Below, one piece after another: positions 22,441 through 30,538 of a stretch of DNA of 64,000 nt. The translations under genes were made by a program, and so were the position numbers. The DNA comes from Ectobacillus ponti (GTDB lineage: Bacteria > Bacillota > Bacilli > Bacillales > Bacillaceae_G), in contig NZ_JANCLT010000008.1 of NCBI RefSeq assembly GCF_024294785.1, forward strand, positions 62,001-126,000, in the 5' to 3' direction. The notes below the pieces were generated by a model. That model saw only the letters and a program-made list of their open reading frames with translations, did not search any database and was not told the origin of the DNA. Within the stretch, counting starts at the first letter, position 1; each line of letters opens with the position of its first letter.

Positions 22441-24372
22441 TCAATCATTTGCTTTCAGCAAGCGCAGTCCGTTTAAGATGACAAGAATTGTACTTCCCTC
22501 ATGCCCGATAACCCCGAACGGCAGTGCAAGAGCCTGCAGGAAATTGGAGCAGATCAGCAGGGCGATCACACTGAGAGAGAATACCACATTCTGCTTTACA
22601 ATGACGTTCATTCGCTTGGACAGGCGGATGGCCTGAGCGATACGGGACAGCTCATTTTTCATGAGCACCACATCTGCCGTTTCCAAGGCGACATCCGTTC
22701 CTTCTCCCATGGCGATGCCGACGCTGGCTGTTGCCAGTGCGGGCGCGTCATTGATGCCGTCCCCAATCATGGCCACTGTGCCGTACTTTTCCTTCAGCTT
22801 CTGAATCGTATCGACCTTCATTTCGGGCAGACAGGAGGCATAGAATTCCGGGATATGGCTTTCTGCGGCAATGGCAGCGGCTGTTTGTTCATTGTCTCCC
22901 GTAATCATAATGGTTTGGACTCCAACCTTCTGCAGCTCCCCAATGGCCCGGATGGTTTCTTGGCGAAGAACATCCTTTAAAGCAATGAGGCCGAGAATGC
23001 CGGAATCATCTCCAACATACACCAATGTTTTGCCTTCTCCTGCCAGTACAGCTGCAGCTCCGCCCGCAAAATCATGTGCTTCGCTGCCGATAAAGTCGGG
23101 CTTGCCGATCTTGTACACGTTGCCGTTCAGCGTGCCGCGCAGACCAAAGCCGGTAATATCCTCCACAAGCTCCGGATTGCCGGGTTCCACGCCGAAGGCC
23201 TGCTTTGCATATTGGACGATGGCTGCTGCCAGCGGGTGATTGGAGTGGTTTTCAATGGAAGCTGTGATATAGAGCAGCTCCTCCTTCGTCGTGCCCTCCC
23301 TTGTATATACATCTGTAACGGTTGGCTTGCCTTGTGTCAGTGTTCCTGTTTTGTCAAACGCAATGGCCTTCAGGGAAGCAAGGCGCTCCAGATGGACGCT
23401 CCCCTTAAATAGGATGCCATGGCGCGCCCCGTTCGAGATGGCGGAAAGCGCGGCCGGTGTAATGGATGCAACCAATGCACACGGAGATGCAACAACGAGC
23501 AGAATCATCGCCCGGTAAAAGGTCTCATTCCAGCTCCAGCCCAGCGCATAGTGCGGCACGACCATCATGACGGCGACAACTGCCAGTACAGCCTTGACAT
23601 AGGTGCTTTCAAACCGCTCAATGAACAGCTGTGATGGCGACTTCTCGCTTTGGGCGCTCTGTACAAGGCGGATAATCTTCTGAAACAGCGTCTGATCACT
23701 TGGTTTTGTAATCTGCACTTCCATGGAGCCGCGCAAATTCACAGTCCCGGCAAACACTTCATCGCCCAGGCGCTTTTCATTCGGGATCGGCTCACCGGTG
23801 ATGGCGGCCTCATCTACACTCGTTTCTCCCCGTACGATTACGCCGTCTGCGGGAATGCGCTCTCCCGGCTTTACCAGGATGATGTCTGCGATCTGCAGGT
23901 CTTTGACAGAAATGCGTTCCTCCCGGCCGTTTGAGATGCGCAGCGCTTCCTCCGGCTGCAAATCCAGAAGTGCGGAAATTTCCTTTTGGCTTTTGCTCAT
24001 CGTATAGGTTTCCATGGCCCCGCTCAATGCAAAGATGAAGATGAGGATGGCCCCTTCCGCCCAATAGCCGATGATGGCGGAGCCAATGGCGGCCAGAAGC
24101 ATCAGCATCTCTACATTTAATTCCTTCTCGGCAATGGTATCTTCAATGCCTTCCTTTGCCTTTGCGTAGCCGCCGATGCAAAAGGCCAGCAGGTACAATG
24201 TGATGGAAGCAGCATTATAAGCATTTTTTTCAAGCAGCCAGGCAGCGGCAATCAGCACGCCGGAAGTCAAAGCGAACACCAGCTCATAATTGGACCGCAG
24301 CCGCTGCAGCCAAGAGGCTTCCTGCAGGTTTGCCTGCTGTGGCTTTGTCAGTTGTCTTGCTTCAGAACTCAT
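22441..24372 (-). CDS. zosA: P1B-type metal-transporting ATPase (ZosA-like)
   Basis: Membrane pump of 643 aa for a soft divalent metal. It has no N-terminal heavy-metal-binding domain. Motifs: actuator TGEP, membrane metal site VVASPCALVASITPAALSAI (SPC in place of CPC), phosphorylation AFDKTGTLTQGKPTV, nucleotide domain NHPLAAAI with the HP dipeptide, and hinge MIGDGINDAPALATASVGIAMG. The SPC membrane motif and lack of HMA domain match B. subtilis ZosA, a peroxide-induced zinc importer, better than CadA. The direction and metal are inferred. The start at 24372 follows GGGGGAATGAACG. The leader also contains a hairpin at 24440-24463 with an imperfect T-tract on this strand, possibly an attenuator. 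Confidence 0.88.
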   Translation of the reverse strand: MSSEARQLTKPQQANLQEASWLQRLRSNYELVFALTSGVLIAAAWLLEKNAYNAASITLYLLAFCIGGYAKAKEGIEDTIAEKELNVEMLMLLAAIGSAIIGYWAEGAILIFIFALSGAMETYTMSKSQKEISALLDLQPEEALRISNGREERISVKDLQIADIILVKPGERIPADGVIVRGETSVDEAAITGEPIPNEKRLGDEVFAGTVNLRGSMEVQITKPSDQTLFQKIIRLVQSAQSEKSPSQLFIERFESTYVKAVLAVVAVMMVVPHYALGWSWNETFYRAMILLVVASPCALVASITPAALSAISNGARHGILFKGSVHLERLASLKAIAFDKTGTLTQGKPTVTDVYTREGTTKEELLYITASIENHSNHPLAAAIVQYAKQAFGVEPGNPELVEDITGFGLRGTLNGNVYKIGKPDFIGSEAHDFAGGAAAVLAGEGKTLVYVGDDSGILGLIALKDVLRQETIRAIGELQKVGVQTIMITGDNEQTAAAIAAESHIPEFYASCLPEMKVDTIQKLKEKYGTVAMIGDGINDAPALATASVGIAMGEGTDVALETADVVLMKNELSRIAQAIRLSKRMNVIVKQNVVFSLSVIALLICSNFLQALALPFGVIGHEGSTILVILNGLRLLKAND

Positions 24373-24491
24373 CGTTCATTCCCCCTTTTTGTTCTCAATG
24401 AGAAAAAGAATCATAATCGCTATCCCTATAAAACGACGAAAGCTGCCGTCCCATTGGACAGCAGCACTGTGGTCAAGCCTGAAAGGCGTTT

Positions 24492-24521
24492 GCATATTAT
24501 AGTATATGCTTCATTATACCA
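24492..24521 (-). promoter_or_regulatory. Extended -10 promoter and inverted-repeat operator of the P-type ATPase gene
   Basis: On the minus strand TGGTATAAT (24521-24513) is an extended -10. Eight bases downstream, 24492-24509 is GCATATTATAGTATATGC, with perfect 6-bp arms GCATAT/ATATGC. It covers the expected start point, so a repressor bound there would block transcription. It does not fit the PerR box exactly. Confidence 0.5.
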
Positions 24522-24608
24522 CAGGTTGAGAAGAGTGCAGTGAAAAATGATTGTGCTCCGCGGAAAGTTCTGTTATAACTAAAAGATTGTGAGGAGAGGG
24601 GGACAGAA

Positions 24609-25553
24609 ATGAATACACAAAAATTCTTCACACATCCGGTTGGCGTGCTGCTGGCAGCCGTATTTGCCACATTTCTGTGGGGAAGCGCGTTTCCATTTAT
24701 CAAGCGGAGCTACACAGCCTTGGACATTGCCCCGCATGAGGTCGGGGAGCAGCTGCTGTTTGCCGGATACCGCTTCTTTTTAGCCGGCTTGCTTGTCCTG
24801 CTGTTTTTTCGTCTGCTTGGAAAAAGAATGACCTTTCAGCCGGGCACAGCCGGCACTGTGATAAAGATCGGCCTGTTTCAAACGTTTTTGCAGTATGTTT
24901 GTTTTTATATTGGCCTGAGCATGAGCACTGGTATTCAGGGAGCCATTATTTCCGGGACTTCTTCCTTCTTTCAGATTGGATTGGCCCACTTTATGTATAA
25001 GGATGACAGCTTCACCGTTCGAAAAGCGGCAGGGATTCTGCTTGGCTTGGCCGGTGTGGTCCTTGTCAATATGACAAAAGGCGAGCTGCGGCTGGATTTC
25101 GGCTGGGGCGAATTGCTCCTGCTTATGGCTGCCTTGCTTTACTCCTATGGCAATATTCTGGCCAAGGAGGGGAGCCGCAGCATGGATGTCGGCTACCTGA
25201 CGGCGTATCAAATGCTGTTTGGTTCTCTGGGGCTGCTGCTGGCGGGGGCCGTGAAAACTGGGCTGTTTCCGTTCCATTTCACCGGGGCGGCCATCGGCAT
25301 GCTGCTGTATTTATCTTTCTTATCGGCAGCAGGTTTTCTCATTTGGAACACCATCATGAAATATAATAAGGTTGGGAAGGTGTCCATGTACATCTGCTTG
25401 ATTCCTGTGTTCGGGGTGATGCTGTCAAGCCTGTTGCTCGGGGAGCAGCTGCATTGGTTTGTCTTGCTCGGATTGGGAGCAGCGGCGGCCGGAATTATTA
25501 TTGTCAATCAGTCGCCGGGAGGAAAACGAAGCGCGGTGAAGAAAGTATCTTAA
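24609..25553 (+). CDS. EamA-family drug/metabolite transporter
   Basis: Inner-membrane transporter of 314 aa with ten predicted membrane segments in two EamA repeats. The first repeat opens with LLAAVFATFLWGSAFPFIK, the usual start of the family, and the second contains LGELLLLMAALLYSYGNILAK-like sequence and ends GVMLSSLLLGEQLHWFVLLGLGAAAAGIIIVNQ. Export of an amino acid or metabolite is typical, but the substrate is not readable. The start is ATG 24609 behind GAGGAGAGGGGGACAGAA. The signal peptidase gene follows about 80 bp later on the same strand. Confidence 0.9.
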   Translation: MNTQKFFTHPVGVLLAAVFATFLWGSAFPFIKRSYTALDIAPHEVGEQLLFAGYRFFLAGLLVLLFFRLLGKRMTFQPGTAGTVIKIGLFQTFLQYVCFYIGLSMSTGIQGAIISGTSSFFQIGLAHFMYKDDSFTVRKAAGILLGLAGVVLVNMTKGELRLDFGWGELLLLMAALLYSYGNILAKEGSRSMDVGYLTAYQMLFGSLGLLLAGAVKTGLFPFHFTGAAIGMLLYLSFLSAAGFLIWNTIMKYNKVGKVSMYICLIPVFGVMLSSLLLGEQLHWFVLLGLGAAAAGIIIVNQSPGGKRSAVKKVS

Positions 25554-25631
25554 GGAGATGTCCTGACGAATGTCTCTTCTGATTGCAGCTATGTGCAGCA
25601 TCCGTGTATTCTGTACCAACGGTGGGGATGG

Positions 25632-26168
25632 ATGATGAAGCAAAAGAGCTGGTTTCGCAGCCTGCTGGAGTGTGCGCTGTCTGCTTGTCTGCTGGCCTTT
25701 TTAGCAAAGGCATTGTTATTCTTTGTAACTGATGTGGAGGGGACTTCCATGCAGCCCACGCTGCTGGCTCAGGATAAGATTTTGGTGAACCGTCTGCCGG
25801 GTTATGTGCATCAGGTGAAGCACGGTGATATTGTGGTTTTGAAGACAAGCGATTATTACGTCAAGCGTGTCATTGCACTGCCGGGGGAAAAGGTGCAGAT
25901 GATTGAAGATAAGCTGTATGTGGACGGCAGGCTGCAAGCAGAGCCGTATTTGTCGAAAAATCAGCAGGAAGCGCACCGGTTGATGATGCGCTTCACTGAG
26001 AATTTCGGTCCAATTGAGGTGCCAAAGGGCGAGCTGTTCGTGATGGGCGACAATCGCAAGGTGAGCCGTGACAGCCGAAATGGGCTTGGTTTTATTAAGC
26101 AAAGAGATGTCCTGGGCACCGTGGAGGCGATTTACTATCCCTTCAGCCATATAAGGCGTGTAAAATGA
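25632..26168 (+). CDS. Signal peptidase I
   Basis: Membrane-bound serine-lysine protease of 178 aa that cleaves Sec signal peptides. One N-terminal membrane segment (about 10-30) precedes VEGTSMQPTLLAQDKILVNRL, whose serine is the nucleophile, and DYYVKRVIALPGEKV, whose lysine is the general base. The later boxes GELFVMGDNRKVSRDSRNGLGF are also intact. The double ATGATG at 25632 follows GGTGGGGATGG. The size and single anchor match SipS-type enzymes of Bacillus. It ends 1 bp before the stop of the convergent reductase gene, without a terminator between. Confidence 0.93.
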   Translation: MMKQKSWFRSLLECALSACLLAFLAKALLFFVTDVEGTSMQPTLLAQDKILVNRLPGYVHQVKHGDIVVLKTSDYYVKRVIALPGEKVQMIEDKLYVDGRLQAEPYLSKNQQEAHRLMMRFTENFGPIEVPKGELFVMGDNRKVSRDSRNGLGFIKQRDVLGTVEAIYYPFSHIRRVK

Positions 26169-26169
26169 T

Positions 26170-27078
26170 TCAGGCATCCAGGCCGGCCAGCCGCTTGTGA
26201 ATCCAGATGGCAGCCTGAGCGCCGTCACCCATGGCGATTGTCACTTGCTGGGAATGGTCGGCAAGGTCGCCGGCAGCCCAAATGTTCGGTACGGAGGTTT
26301 CTTTTGTTCGCGGGTTCACAATAATGTGCTTCTTTTCGTTCAGCCGGATGCCGGCCTGTTCTGCCAGCTTGCTGTGCACCTCATTGCCCCCGAAGGCAAC
26401 GAAAGCGCGTTCGGCGCCAATATATGCTCCGTCGGCAAGCCGGATGCCGCACAAAATTCCCGGCGCAGAAGTATCAATTTCGTGAATGCTTCCTTCTATA
26501 TAGGAGATATTTTGCTCCTGCATGGATTGCTGCAGCTTTTGCTGTACCTTTTGGCCTCCATGATTCATATATACAATTTGATCAGTCCAGTGCCTGAGAG
26601 CCAAAGCAAGCCCGGCCCCGGCGTCTCCGGAGCCGAGGACAGCGGTTTGTTTTCCTCTGACCTCATACCCATCGCAATCCGGACATACATAGATACTAAT
26701 GCCAAGGCATGGATAGATGCCGGCAATTTCCGGTATATGATCTGTCAAGCCGGTTGCCAGCAGGACTGCTTTTGCCGTATAAACTGTTCCTGTCGCTGTG
26801 GTGGCCCGCTGTACATCCTTATCTTGTGTCAGGGACAGCACGGTGTCCTGCACGAAGGAAACATGATATTTGAGGGCATGCTGGATGCCAAGGTGGCGAA
26901 GGGTTTCACCGCTTACTCCGTCCGGCCAGCCGAGAATGTTATGATAGCTCTTACAGATTACGGATCTGCCTGCATGAGAATCAATGACGAGCACACGGTA
27001 TTGATAGCGGCCCAATTGGATGGCTGCCTGCAAGCCGGCAATGCCTCCGCCGACAATGAGACAATCGTAAGGGTTCAT
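26170..27078 (-). CDS. Thioredoxin-reductase-like FAD/NAD(P) oxidoreductase
   Basis: Flavoprotein disulfide reductase of 302 aa. The N-terminal FAD motif is CLIVGGGIAGLQAAIQLGRYQYRVLVID, the redox dithiol is in YVCPDCDGYEVRGKQTAVLGSGDAG (CPDC followed by the NAD(P) fold), and the C-terminal FAD motif is NIWAAGDLADHSQQVTIAMGDGAQAA. It is shorter than TrxB and the dithiol differs from its CATC/CAVC, so it is a paralogue with its own partner. The start at 27078 follows AAGAAAGGAGCAGCACC. It is convergent with the signal peptidase gene. Confidence 0.88.
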   Translation of the reverse strand: MNPYDCLIVGGGIAGLQAAIQLGRYQYRVLVIDSHAGRSVICKSYHNILGWPDGVSGETLRHLGIQHALKYHVSFVQDTVLSLTQDKDVQRATTATGTVYTAKAVLLATGLTDHIPEIAGIYPCLGISIYVCPDCDGYEVRGKQTAVLGSGDAGAGLALALRHWTDQIVYMNHGGQKVQQKLQQSMQEQNISYIEGSIHEIDTSAPGILCGIRLADGAYIGAERAFVAFGGNEVHSKLAEQAGIRLNEKKHIIVNPRTKETSVPNIWAAGDLADHSQQVTIAMGDGAQAAIWIHKRLAGLDA

Positions 27079-27179
27079 GGTGCTGCTCCTTTCTTCTTTG
27101 GGCGGTAACGTGTAGTGTGTCCAACTATGTCCTCTTTCTTGCGTATTCTGTTATACTTGGAGAAACGGGGGGATGAGGA

Positions 27180-27686
27180 ATGGAAATTCGCATGCTGCAA
27201 AGGGAAGATGCGGAAAGCTATTGGAGGCTGCGCCTGGAAGCGCTGCAGCAGCATCCGGAAGCCTTTGGTTCCAGCTATGAGGATGCAGTGCAGCGGACCA
27301 TGGAGCAGGTGCGGGACACATTTCCCTGCAGTCCCGGTCTTTGGGCGCTGGGAGCCTTACGGGAAGACGGAACCTTGGCTGGCATGGTGGGATTCAGGCA
27401 GGAGACAGGGCAGAAGCTGAAGCATAAGGGCATGATTTGGGGAATGTATGTGCAATCTGCCAGCCGCGGAACAGGAACCGGACGCAGGCTGATGGAAGCA
27501 GCAATTGCAAAGGCGAAGGAGCTGCCGGAGCTGGAGCAAATCCTCTTAGCGGTTGTCACTGCCAATACGGCGGCCCGGAGACTGTATGAATCGCTTGGCT
27601 TCCAGACCTATGGCTTGGAGCAGCGGGCCTTGAAGCTGGGAGACATCTACCTGGACGAAATGCATATGGCGCTTTTCGTAAATTAG
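27180..27686 (+). CDS. GNAT-family N-acetyltransferase
   Basis: Acetyl-CoA-dependent transferase of 168 aa. The start MEIRMLQREDAESYWRLRLEALQQHPEAFGSSYEDA is typical of a common Bacillus GNAT group. The acetyl-CoA-binding motif A is GMIWGMYVQSASRGTGTGRRLMEAAIAKAKE, and ILLAVVTANTAARRLYESLGFQTYG is motif B. The acceptor substrate is not predictable. The start ATG 27180 follows GGGGGGATGAGGA. It is divergent from the thioredoxin-reductase-like gene. Confidence 0.88.
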   Translation: MEIRMLQREDAESYWRLRLEALQQHPEAFGSSYEDAVQRTMEQVRDTFPCSPGLWALGALREDGTLAGMVGFRQETGQKLKHKGMIWGMYVQSASRGTGTGRRLMEAAIAKAKELPELEQILLAVVTANTAARRLYESLGFQTYGLEQRALKLGDIYLDEMHMALFVN

Positions 27687-27756
27687 CTTGCGTGCTGCCT
27701 CGGTTTTCGGTAAATATAGAGATATGTAATCTGAAAGGAATGGGTGATGCCAGACA

Positions 27757-28368
27757 ATGGAGCATTATATAAGTGAGTTATGGATGCATTACGGATACAT
27801 CGGTATAATCGCGGCATTGGCAAGCGGCATTGTCGGGCTGCCCATTCCTGATGAAGTGCTGCTGACCTTCGTCGGCTATAACGTGTCGCTTGGCTCCTTC
27901 ACCTATGCAGGGGCGATTGCCAGCGGATTTGCCGGTGCGTTCCTCGGCATTACCGTCAGCTATTTGCTTGGGCTGAAGCTTGGCCTTCCGCTGCTGCACC
28001 GGGTCGGGCCGAAAATCCACATCACTGAAGAAAAAATTCAGCGCACGCATGATTTATTCGAGAAGTACGGCCCTGTACTCCTTATGGTCGGCTACTTTAT
28101 CCCGGGTGTCAGGCATTTGACAGCCTACTTCGCCGGCATCACCGGACTCGGGATACGAAAGTTTTGCCTATATGCCTACACAGGTGCCTTATTGTGGGTG
28201 GGGGTGTTTGTAACCCTTGGCTGGAAGCTAGGCGACAACTATCGCTATGTGGAGTACTATGTGCATCAGTATGGGACAAAGCTGTTCTTCTTCGCGATTC
28301 TGGCTTTGGCGATTGTGGCGGTGTATATGCAAATGACGAAGAAAGCAAAGGCGCAAAATCGCGTCTGA
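27757..28368 (+). CDS. DedA-family membrane protein
   Basis: Integral membrane protein of 203 aa in the DedA/SNARE-associated family, members of which flip undecaprenyl phosphate or phospholipids. Family features are the early GIVGLPIPDEVLLTFVGYN, the GFAGAFLGITVSYLLGLKLG segment and FIPGVRHLTAYFAGITGLGIRKFCLYAYTGALLWV with its conserved Arg. UptA-type function cannot be assigned with certainty. The ribosome binding site before ATG 27757 is weak (GGGTGATGCCAGACA). A terminator lies right behind it. Confidence 0.9.
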   Translation: MEHYISELWMHYGYIGIIAALASGIVGLPIPDEVLLTFVGYNVSLGSFTYAGAIASGFAGAFLGITVSYLLGLKLGLPLLHRVGPKIHITEEKIQRTHDLFEKYGPVLLMVGYFIPGVRHLTAYFAGITGLGIRKFCLYAYTGALLWVGVFVTLGWKLGDNYRYVEYYVHQYGTKLFFFAILALAIVAVYMQMTKKAKAQNRV

Positions 28369-28376
28369 ATGAGGAA

Positions 28377-28402
28377 GGAGCTGCTCAGGGCAGCTCCTTT
28401 TT
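28377..28402. terminator. Terminator shared by dedA-like and sortase genes
   Basis: GGAGCTG/CAGCTCC stem with loop CTCAGGG followed by TTTTT on the plus strand; it abuts the stop of the sortase frame. Confidence 0.8.
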
Positions 28403-28983
28403 ACATGGACCGGATGAGCACGGCTGTGACAATATAGCGCTGCGGCGCATCGCCAAGGTGCCAAAATGGATAACAGGTTGTCAGCGTCAGCATGGGTGCA
28501 TGGTGCGGCACAATGACAGAACGGTCCTCCTTGGCGACAATACGGGTATTGCTGACCATGTAGGTGAAGGAGCCCGCATCTGTCCGGATTGTGACTGTAT
28601 CGCCTTGCCGCAGCTTGTCCAGATGGCGGAACACGCTGTCATTGTGGCCGGAGAGAATGCTGTTGTCATGCTCGCCTGGGCAGCACACTTCTTGGGTAAT
28701 GGCCGACGCCTTGCCGCAACTGGGGGAGGTCCGTCCCTTCATATACGGGAAGATACAGGCTCAGGGAAGGAATAATTAAAGAACCGAACCGGCTGCCCGG
28801 TTTCGGGCGCTTCAGATATAGAGGAGAATCCATGTGCTGCTCGAGAGGAATGGTCCGCAGCTTGGCCGCCGCGAGAACTGTCGGCGTTGCGGCGGTCCCC
28901 TTCAGCAGCTGAAGTCCGTTAACGGCTGCCAGTGTTCCGCCGAGCAGGAGGAGCAGCAGCCCGGTGAACATCCATCTGTTCAT
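28401..28983 (-). pseudogene. Class D sortase, frame broken by one extra base
   Basis: Transpeptidase that would anchor the neighbouring LPNTA protein. The first frame (28983-28666) gives a membrane anchor MNRWMFTGLLLLLLGG and the start of the sortase barrel up to VGHYPRSVLP, then runs into a stop. The second frame continues the domain with GEHDNSILSGHNDSVFRHL, LTLTTCYPFWHLG and APQRYIV, containing the catalytic His, Cys and Arg. Removing the single A at 28677 joins both into one 193-residue class D sortase. The break lies at CCC-AGG-C, a sequence prone to +1 slippage, so it may be a mutation, a sequencing error or programmed frameshifting. Its ATG overlaps the stop of the substrate gene as ATGA. 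Confidence 0.85.
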
Positions 28984-29489
28984 GAAGCGCGCCGGCGCCA
29001 GCCTCCGTACAGGAAAGCGGCTCCGCCAAGCATGATCAAAGCGCCGGCCAAAGCATATACAGCGTAGTTGCCGGCTGTATTCGGCAGCTTCCCGCCATTC
29101 TCTGTACCTGCTTTGCCGTCAGCAAACAGCAGCGGCAGGTCATCCTCCAGCTCCTGCACAAAGGTATAGTCTGACAGGGACGTATCGTTCTTCGCAAGCA
29201 AATCATTCAGCTGATTCCGGGTAAGCCCGTTGCGGTTCAGCATAGCCTGAAAGGCCTGTTCATCTGTGAGGCGCGGCCCCAGGTACTTCTCCAGCTCCGC
29301 TATTGAGTTAAAGGATTGCAAGTCCCGTTTTTCACCAGATTTATAAGAGATGTACAAATCAAGCACCCATTCCGGCCAACCGATTTCCTCTGTATACGCG
29401 GCCAAATCCGCTGGTGGGATTGCTGCCTGGGCTGAAACAGGAAGCAGCAGCAATCCGGCTATGATGAAAAGCAGCCATTTCTTTCGCAT
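28980..29489 (-). CDS. Processed acidic surface protein with LPNTA sortase signal
   Basis: Sortase substrate of 169 aa. Residues 1-24 (RKKWLLFIIAGLLLLPVSAQA) are a signal peptide. The mature part is acidic and contains a domain with WPEWVLDLYISYKSGEKRDLQSFNSIAELEKYLGPRL and MLNRNGLTRNQLNDLLAKN. The end is a complete wall-sorting signal: GGKLPNTAG, a hydrophobic span and the tail GGWRRRAS. It fits the family of acidic surface proteins made together with a dedicated class D sortase in Bacillales. The start is ATG 29489 behind AAAGGGAGGATATTC; a longer reading has no ribosome binding site. The sortase gene is translationally coupled. Confidence 0.85.
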   Translation of the reverse strand: MRKKWLLFIIAGLLLLPVSAQAAIPPADLAAYTEEIGWPEWVLDLYISYKSGEKRDLQSFNSIAELEKYLGPRLTDEQAFQAMLNRNGLTRNQLNDLLAKNDTSLSDYTFVQELEDDLPLLFADGKAGTENGGKLPNTAGNYAVYALAGALIMLGGAAFLYGGWRRRAS

Positions 29490-29595
29490 ATGAATATCCT
29501 CCCTTTCCTTTTTGGTTATTATTTTCCAAAGAAGGATAATCATGCGAAGTAACTGCAGACTATGCGCAACAATTTCCGCAAAGAAAGGCCTTCAT

Positions 29596-29633
29596 AAAAA
29601 AAGGCTGCCGGAGGGACCCCGCCCCCGGCAGCC
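29596..29633 (-). terminator. Terminator of the BH0509-type gene
   Basis: On the minus strand GGCTGCCGG pairs with CCGGCAGCC and is followed by TTTTTTT, 8 bp after the stop. Confidence 0.9.
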
Positions 29634-29640
29634 AATGGCT

Positions 29641-29787
29641 TCATTCCGCAATTTCTTCGTGCATGAAGTAGGTCACGTTGTAAATGTGTTCTACCTCCTC
29701 ATCCGTCATGAACACAAGCTGCTCACGTCCCATGCCCTTTGTCTTTTCAATAAACTCAATCATGTTCTTACGCTCTTCACGTTTCAT
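29641..29787 (-). CDS. BH0509-family small protein (48 aa)
   Basis: A small protein beginning MKREERKNMIEFIEKTKGMG and ending in EEVEHIYNVTYFMHEEIAE. The pattern of ERKNMIE at the start and TDEEVEHIY in the middle is that of the BH0509 family of tiny, uncharacterised Bacillus proteins. AAGGGGGAAGCAAA lies before the ATG at 29787 and a strong terminator follows. Function unknown. Confidence 0.75.
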   Translation of the reverse strand: MKREERKNMIEFIEKTKGMGREQLVFMTDEEVEHIYNVTYFMHEEIAE

Positions 29788-29920
29788 TTTGCTTCCCCCT
29801 TAGATTCTGTTTTAATACAGTGTATTTAAGTTAATTCTATTATATAACACAAAAATCAGAAAGTGCAATTTTTTTTACAAAAATTTGAAAAAGGGCAGTC
29901 CCGAACAGCGGGTTCACATG

Positions 29921-29954
29921 AAAAAGGCCCGCAAGAAATGAAATTCTTGCGGGC
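29921..29954 (-). terminator. Terminator of the pyridoxamine-oxidase-like gene
   Basis: A perfect 11-bp stem GCCCGCAAGAA/TTCTTGCGGGC followed on the minus strand by a T-run. Confidence 0.88.
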
Positions 29955-29972
29955 AAATCAAAGGCTGTTGTA

Positions 29973-30392
29973 TTACAGAGTGAGAACCTCCGGCTTGATT
30001 GTGCCGGCTTTATCAATATGGTAAATATGCTTGGGTGTTACCTTCAGCAGCACATAATTTGGATCTTCCGGCCCGAGCAGCCAGCGCTTTAGGCTGTTGT
30101 TCCAGAACTTGCTTTTCAGGGCGGGATCCTCCTCTACAGAGGCAGTGCCTTCAATCTCAAGGAAGGATTCTTCCCAGCTGCTGTTTTCATTCCCAAGGAG
30201 AACATGTACATTGGGATTATTTTGAATGTCCTCGAGCTTTTTGGATTGGCGGTCTGTTGCCACGTATATGTCCAGCCCCTCGTGGAAGAACATCATGAAG
30301 CAGATATGCGGCTTATTATCACGGATTGTTGCCAGAACACCAGGCTGCTGGTTGCGCAGCAAGCTTTGAATTTTATCCTTTAGTTCCATCAT
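29973..30392 (-). CDS. Pyridoxamine 5'-phosphate oxidase-family flavin protein
   Basis: A 139-aa split-barrel protein of the PNPOx-like/FMN-binding family, similar to general stress protein 26-type proteins. Recognisable parts are LRNQQPGVLATIRDNKPHICFMMFFHEGLDIYVATDRQSKKLEDIQNNPNVHVLLGNE, the FMN-contacting half, and ESFLEIEGTASVEEDPALK. It lacks the substrate-binding C-terminus of true PdxH, so vitamin B6 synthesis is unlikely. The start at 30392 follows AAAGGGGTCAGCA. It is divergent from chaA. Confidence 0.85.
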   Translation of the reverse strand: MMELKDKIQSLLRNQQPGVLATIRDNKPHICFMMFFHEGLDIYVATDRQSKKLEDIQNNPNVHVLLGNENSSWEESFLEIEGTASVEEDPALKSKFWNNSLKRWLLGPEDPNYVLLKVTPKHIYHIDKAGTIKPEVLTL

Positions 30393-30538
30393 TGCTGACC
30401 CCTTTCTGTACTCTCATCTTTACTGTTTTCTAGCATGTGCATTTTTACTCAAAAATTAAGGTGAAAGTTAAGATGATATCAGGGAAATAATGGTACAATG
30501 GGTATTGTCATATTTCATTACGGAAGGTAGGAAGTCGC

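Noticed and set aside
26160-26175. Terminator between the signal peptidase and thioredoxin-reductase-like genes
   Set aside because: Only one base separates the two stop codons and no hairpin with a T-run could be found.
28401-28742. Second half of the sortase as an independent 113-aa gene
   Set aside because: Its apparent start lies inside the out-of-frame first half and lacks a ribosome binding site; the domain only makes sense when the two frames are joined.
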